Source: a virus
Virus record (IMG/VR): IMGVR_UViG_3300047457_000778
Span: 1-20,957 of that record
Length of the DNA stretch: 20,957 bases
Direction: 5' to 3' (one strand)
Part shown: in pieces, positions 17,808-20,957 of the stretch
Numbering within the stretch: the first letter of the stretch is position 1
Layout of the letters: each line of letters opens with the position of its first letter
Notes under the pieces: generated by a model
Told to the model about the DNA's origin: nothing
Seen by the model: the letters and a program-made list of their open reading frames with translations, nothing else
The model's database searches: none
Made by a program: the position numbers and the translations under genes

Positions 17808-18084
17808 ACGAAATGAGTCCGACTACTCGTTCATGCGTAGATGCGCCGATAGAATGAATCTACCGTGGCAAGCGATTGTTTCTAATCAGAACTATGTTGA
17901 CTTGCTCAGAGAAGCAAAGTATAATAGATTGTCAGTAAATGAGACTGTCTCATACTTCAAGGAAGTTCTTGCAGAGAAGAAGGATGTAGAGAAGAAGACG
18001 AGGGTGAAGACACCTGGTCAGAAGATGGACATTTCAAAGCGCAGCAAGGATTTTCCAACACCACCGTGCGATATGGATAAATGA
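17779..18084 (+). CDS. Small basic protein of unknown function
   Basis: A 101-residue protein, not recognised. The start at 17779 (MQKRKKKLSERNES) overlaps the previous gene by 29 bases; the frame is open further upstream but those codons lie inside the previous gene and lack a ribosome site. Only a weak AAAGAAA precedes the chosen ATG. The middle (SFMRRCADRMNLPWQAIV, then YVDLLREAKYNRLSVNETV) is predicted helical, and the end is basic (KTPGQKMDISKRSKDF). Its TGA overlaps the ATG of the exonuclease gene (ATGA), so the two are probably translationally coupled. Confidence 0.65.
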   Translation: MQKRKKKLSERNESDYSFMRRCADRMNLPWQAIVSNQNYVDLLREAKYNRLSVNETVSYFKEVLAEKKDVEKKTRVKTPGQKMDISKRSKDFPTPPCDMDK

Positions 18085-18776
18085 CATTGAAGAAGTACAA
18101 CTATACACCATGGAACTTTAATCTTCCCGCATTGCAGACAGTTGAAGGAGAGGAAGGAAGAACCTACCTAACCCCGTCTGGCAAGCGACTCCCATCAGTT
18201 ACAACCGTTACGGGCTTTGAAGGCCGTGAGGGTATTGAGATATGGAGAAGGAAGAATCCGCGAGAAGCACAGAGAACCTGTGATCGTGGAAACAAACTGC
18301 ACTCCATGATGGAGAGTTATCTCAAGAACGAAGAAGTCGAACTCACTGAAAATATTGAGATTGATTCTTTGTTCAGCATCATGTCGCACCATGTATCTAA
18401 CTTCATCGACAATGTGTATGCACTTGAGACACAGATATGGAGCGAGAAAATCGGTCTTGCTGGTCGAATGGATTGCCTTTGTGATTACGATGGCAAACTC
18501 TCAATCGTGGACTTCAAGGGATCTACAAAGGAGAAGACTCCCAGTTCGATCAAGAACTACTTCCAACAGGCCACCGCTTATGCATTGATGGTGCAGGAAG
18601 TCACTGGTAAGCCCGTGGAACAGATTGTGATCGTTGTTGCCACCGAGACGGGAATACTACAGGAGTTCAGAAAGAAACCCATCGACTATGTTGATGGGCT
18701 TCTAAAGGCTATCAAGTTGTACAATCAGTGGCAGACCTTACAAATACCTACCTTAAATCTCACAGAAGACCAGTAA
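18081..18776 (+). CDS. PD-(D/E)XK exonuclease (Cas4/RecB/MGME1-like fold)
   Basis: A 231-residue nuclease likely acting on DNA ends during replication or recombination. Motifs in order: LPSVTTVTG (37-45), which opens this phage exonuclease group; RGNKLHSMMESYL (69-81) with H74; an acidic E116/W120 segment; GLAGRMDCLCDYDGKL with D131; IVDFKGS (142-148) giving the D144-x-K146 pair of the (D/E)XK motif; and YFQQATAYALM (160-170), the Q-x-x-x-Y helix of RecB-family nucleases. All metal-binding residues appear present. Cas4-type iron-sulphur cysteines are not seen, so it is closer to the MGME1-like phage exonucleases. It overlaps the preceding gene by four bases and the convergent 74-residue gene by 17. 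Confidence 0.85.
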   Translation: MTLKKYNYTPWNFNLPALQTVEGEEGRTYLTPSGKRLPSVTTVTGFEGREGIEIWRRKNPREAQRTCDRGNKLHSMMESYLKNEEVELTENIEIDSLFSIMSHHVSNFIDNVYALETQIWSEKIGLAGRMDCLCDYDGKLSIVDFKGSTKEKTPSSIKNYFQQATAYALMVQEVTGKPVEQIVIVVATETGILQEFRKKPIDYVDGLLKAIKLYNQWQTLQIPTLNLTEDQ

Positions 18777-18984
18777 GAGGCTGAGTGGAACTTTTTACCT
18801 CGCGGACCTTAAGTGGCACCACTTCTCCTGCGGCTAGTGATATTCCACAGGTGACTCCAGGTGCATTTCTCCATGGTACTACTACTGCTGTCGCTGTGGT
18901 TGCTGTGGCATTCAATAATGCCATGCAACCAGCGGATGTTCCTGATGTTGGAATCGTAAAGCCTTCTGTATAAGTTTGAGACAT
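18760..18984 (-). CDS. Small minus-strand protein, possibly structural, unknown function
   Basis: A 74-residue protein that looks real: a perfect AGGAGG lies five bases before the ATG and a CTAAATA box lies just upstream of that. It is rich in Ala, Thr, Val and Gly (MALLNATATTATAVVVPW, GVTCGISLAAGEVVPLKV), suggesting a compact beta domain, and it has two cysteines. I do not recognise the family. Alone on the minus strand within a plus-strand replication cluster, and with a late-type box, it is more likely a virion or lysis-phase protein than a replication factor. Its stop overlaps the end of the exonuclease gene by 17 bases. Confidence 0.7.
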   Translation of the reverse strand: MSQTYTEGFTIPTSGTSAGCMALLNATATTATAVVVPWRNAPGVTCGISLAAGEVVPLKVREVKSSTQPLTGLL

Positions 18985-19000
18985 AATAACCTCCTATTTC

Positions 19001-19007
19001 TATTTAG
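19001..19007 (-). promoter_or_regulatory. CTAAATA box, T4-like late promoter candidate
   Basis: CTAAATA on the minus strand precedes the AGGAGG (18995-18990) of the 74-residue gene by five bases. Box-to-ribosome-site geometry is the same as at the 7854 gene. Confidence 0.5.
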
Positions 19008-19083
19008 TATCCGATAGATTTAGGAAATGTTGTAGGGGATACATACATAGATGTATAGGGTTTCTATTACAAAGGAGAAACAA

Positions 19084-19197
19084 ATGGCAGATTTTCTAGG
19101 TACGGCTTGGTGGAGTGTTCTTATGTTCGTTGCTGGTGCGCTCATTGGTGCGCCACTCTGGAAGTGGGTTTCGACCAAACTTCCTTGGAACAAGTGA
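19084..19197 (+). CDS. 37-residue membrane miniprotein
   Basis: A very short but convincing gene: AAAGGAG lies six bases before the ATG, and the product is MADFLGTAWWSVLMFVAG followed by ALIGAPLWKWVSTKLPWNK. Residues about 5-25 form one hydrophobic membrane-spanning segment with a small-residue AGALIGAP end, followed by a basic, Trp-rich tail, so the N-terminus is probably outside and the tail in the cytoplasm. Function unknown; tiny phage membrane proteins often act in lysis timing, superinfection exclusion or host envelope modification, but nothing here decides. An intrinsic terminator follows (19227-19253). Confidence 0.75.
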   Translation: MADFLGTAWWSVLMFVAGALIGAPLWKWVSTKLPWNK

Positions 19198-19226
19198 ACA
19201 ACTGACCACAAGCAAGGATCAGGAAC

Positions 19227-19253
19227 ACGGCGGCATGAAAGTGTCGCCGTTTT
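19227..19253 (+). terminator. Intrinsic terminator after the membrane miniprotein
   Basis: ACGGCGGC (19227-19234) pairs with GTCGCCGT (19243-19250), 8 bp with one G-T pair, loop ATGAAAGT, followed by TTTCTATT. The T-run is short, so termination may be partial. Confidence 0.7.
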
Positions 19254-19290
19254 CTATTATACATAAAATAGCAAATCCTCGGAGAATCAA

Positions 19291-19806
19291 ATGAATCCAT
19301 TCACGCGCAGAGACTCGTTGGCAGACACAGCAGCACACACGCTCAACAAAATTCAAAATCAGACTCTTGTTGAGGCACTTCTTGAGTCAACATACAACAC
19401 GAACCACAGGTCGGCAATAGATGACCGAGCCTTGTTCTATGTCGAAAAGCCAGAGAACATGCAGACCATCAATGCATTCATCAAGAGGTTCCTATCGGGA
19501 CAGCACCTTGATCCAAACGACAGGCTAAATCGCCTGTTCCTTCAGTTGCAGACAATCGGACTTCATGTAGATGATGGAGATCAGAACTTCATGTTGAGTG
19601 GTGGAGATGGAACCTATAATGTCTATCAGTATGGCAAGCGAGAAAGCGATCACCCCATAACTGGCAGTCCATACATTGATGACGAGATATTCCTTCGTTC
19701 CCGTATGCACGGAAAGATCAAGATCAAGACATCATTGGTTCCTGGTGGACTCTACATGATTGATGCAGAACTTTACATGACACCCAGTAAGGGTCAGCAC
19801 GACTGA
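19291..19806 (+). CDS. Phage protein of unknown function (171 aa)
   Basis: Not recognised. The start has CGGAG seven bases upstream. The N-terminal half is helical and charged (DSLADTAAHTLNKIQNQTL, then MQTINAFIKRFLSGQHLD). The C-terminal half looks beta-rich (DGTYNVYQYG, KIKIKTSLVPGGLYMIDAEL), which hints at a two-domain cytoplasmic protein. No Cys pairs, membrane segments or nucleotide motif. It opens a run of four tightly packed genes: its TGA lies seven bases before the next ATG. Neighbours suggest a DNA- or RNA-metabolism context only by association. Confidence 0.7.
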   Translation: MNPFTRRDSLADTAAHTLNKIQNQTLVEALLESTYNTNHRSAIDDRALFYVEKPENMQTINAFIKRFLSGQHLDPNDRLNRLFLQLQTIGLHVDDGDQNFMLSGGDGTYNVYQYGKRESDHPITGSPYIDDEIFLRSRMHGKIKIKTSLVPGGLYMIDAELYMTPSKGQHD

Positions 19807-19813
19807 TATTTTC

Positions 19814-20185
19814 ATGAGTCCTCTTAGTGAAGAAGGCTTTCTGGTCTTCGCCCTTCAACATTATGAAAATCCACAATGTGGTTCCCTTGAGGAGTTCTAC
19901 GAAGACCTTGATAGGATCAAGTATCTCAAGAGGCTCATGAACAGGACTGATGGTGATGTCGAGCAGAGAAACAGGCTCGTACTGAACCATCTGATAATAC
20001 TGACAAATGTATTCGGAGTCGAGATAGGAAATCGAATACTATTCTACAGAATGGAGCAGAAATATCACCCGATGTTGAAGACATTTCTGTATTTTCTAAA
20101 TGTTCTTTATCATGAGATACCAGAGGCAGATATAGCAGCGATAGACATGGATGAACAACTATTGGAGAAACTGAGGAAGATATGA
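19814..20185 (+). CDS. DUF7207-like conserved T4-type phage protein
   Basis: A 123-residue helical protein matching, from memory, a protein widely conserved in T4-like phages (DUF7207): LSEEGFLVFALQHYENPQC (4-22), EEFYEDLDRIKYLKRL (26-42), RLVLNHLIILTNVFGVE (about 54-70), and LKTFLYFLNVL (87-98). The function of the family is not known to me. Its conserved place among replication and late-regulation genes suggests a core role. No ribosome site precedes the ATG, which sits seven bases after the upstream stop, so re-initiation is likely. Its TGA overlaps the next ATG. Confidence 0.75.
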   Translation: MSPLSEEGFLVFALQHYENPQCGSLEEFYEDLDRIKYLKRLMNRTDGDVEQRNRLVLNHLIILTNVFGVEIGNRILFYRMEQKYHPMLKTFLYFLNVLYHEIPEADIAAIDMDEQLLEKLRKI

Positions 20186-20943
20186 AGACATATGGCAAGT
20201 TCATTCAAGAAGGGCTTTCAGTGGAGGCTAATTCCTTGCTTGAAGAAGCACTTCGTGATTCTGACAAGATGGATATACTTGAGATGTTCCTTGAGGAAGA
20301 GGTTGCGAACACAGCGTCTGCTCCAGGCATTGCCATGGTTTCCAACGGAGAACCTGTATCTCCAAAGTACAAGGTGAGAGAGTTTGGCAAGGGAATCTGG
20401 CGCAGGAAGAAGAAGAAAGCGGATGACTTGATGGAGATGGCCCTGCCGAAAAAGAAGAAGGCCACCACGGGACACCTTGAGCATGTGGCAGACTACATCT
20501 TCCACGGAGATCCTTCCGTGGCCCTCAAGCACATGGACGCGATGCACAATAGGTTCAAGGGAAAGACGACGAAGGGCCATGAGGCATCCCTGAAGATCGA
20601 CGGGGGAATGAGCGTGGTCGCAGGTCGCCACCACGATGGAACCCACTTCGTCCGCACCAAGCATGGCAGCGAGGATGTGACCTTCACAAGCGAGGCAGAC
20701 ATCCACAAGACGGGCAAGGAACACTATGTCAAGCATCTCGTTCCTCTCCTTCGCCATGTCAGCACGATGAAGATCAAGCCAGGTCATGCCTTTCAGGCAG
20801 ATCTCGTCCATCATGAGGCAGAGGGCGGAAATTCCGAGACTGCCAAGCCAAACACGATCACATACAAGGTAAAGAAGGGCAAGAGACTAACGATTGCCGC
20901 CCACTCGCAGTATATGCTTCCAAAGCCAGGTGAGAACCCATGA
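20182..20943 (+). CDS. DUF6267-like protein with a ligase-type KxDG motif
   Basis: A 253-residue protein. The start MKTYGKFIQEG overlaps the previous stop (ATGA). Residues 75-93 are two Lys/Arg clusters (RRKKKK, KKKK). The core (about 98-240) resembles a phage family (DUF6267) related to nucleotidyltransferases: GHLEHVADYIFHGD (97-110), then SLKIDGG (136-142) with K138-x-D-G, the sequence in which ATP-dependent ligases carry the nucleotide-linked lysine, then HFVRTKHG, FQADLV, and a PNTITYKV strand near 223-230. Family members known to me continue further after this strand, but here the frame stops soon (KPGENP). It may therefore be a shortened member, a split gene continued by the next frame (ATG at 20940), or a frameshift. 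Enzyme activity is not shown. Confidence 0.65.
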   Translation: MKTYGKFIQEGLSVEANSLLEEALRDSDKMDILEMFLEEEVANTASAPGIAMVSNGEPVSPKYKVREFGKGIWRRKKKKADDLMEMALPKKKKATTGHLEHVADYIFHGDPSVALKHMDAMHNRFKGKTTKGHEASLKIDGGMSVVAGRHHDGTHFVRTKHGSEDVTFTSEADIHKTGKEHYVKHLVPLLRHVSTMKIKPGHAFQADLVHHEAEGGNSETAKPNTITYKVKKGKRLTIAAHSQYMLPKPGENP

Positions 20944-20957
20944 AGAAGTTGACAAGC
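20940..20957 (+). CDS. Start of next gene, truncated by window edge
   Basis: An ATG overlaps the TGA of the preceding gene (ATGA), and the frame reads MKKLTS to the window end. Such overlaps are used repeatedly in this cluster (18081, 20182), so this is probably a true start, or the second part of the interrupted DUF6267-like gene. Confidence 0.45.

Noticed and set aside
19250-19275. Late promoter before the 19291 gene (ATACATAAAATAG)
   Set aside because: It needs an inserted base to match TATAAATA; too weak to list.

Overview
The window looks like part of the genome of a large tailed phage of the T4-like (myovirus) group, probably from an aquatic bacterium. The support is a gp33-like late transcription coactivator next to a gp32-like single-stranded DNA binding protein, T4-type late promoter boxes (TATAAATA on the minus strand and several CTAAATA), short genes with strong AGGAG-type ribosome sites, ATGA overlaps, and many tail-fibre proteins. 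No integrase, tRNA, CRISPR array or insertion sequence is visible. The host cannot be named from sequence alone.

Region 1 (1-3765, plus strand) is a tail-fibre and tail-assembly operon. It holds a long fibre with a collagen-like stalk (5' end outside the window), a second receptor-binding or virion protein, and a small tail assembly chaperone-like protein. Region 2 (3878-5797) is an intact adenosylcobalamin-dependent class II ribonucleotide reductase set among structural genes. Region 3 (5923-9422, plus) carries two further virion or adhesin genes, each closed by an intrinsic terminator. Region 4 (15529-9486, minus) is a convergent late operon: a repeat-rich structural protein, a 1257-residue beta-helix fibre, and a small fibre-like gene that appears cut short by an in-frame TGA. 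A perfect 48-bp direct repeat encodes the same last 15 residues at the end of the giant fibre and at the end of the reading frame beyond that TGA.

Region 5 (15608-20957, mostly plus) is a replication and transcription cluster: gp33, gp32, an opposite-strand GIY-YIG homing endonuclease beside gene 32, two small unknown genes, a PD-(D/E)XK exonuclease, a minus-strand 74-residue late-type gene, a 37-residue membrane miniprotein, an unknown gene, a DUF7207-like gene, and a DUF6267-like protein with a ligase-type KxDG motif. The window ends just inside the next gene.

Inferred logic: early or middle promoters drive gp33, gp32 and the nucleotide and DNA enzymes. gp33 would then help switch on late promoters, including the one directly back-to-back with it, to produce virion fibres. 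The most unusual parts are the fibre 3'-end repeat with the TGA-interrupted gene, the terminators with mirror-image loops around the 5923 gene, and the compact gp33/late-promoter divergent region.
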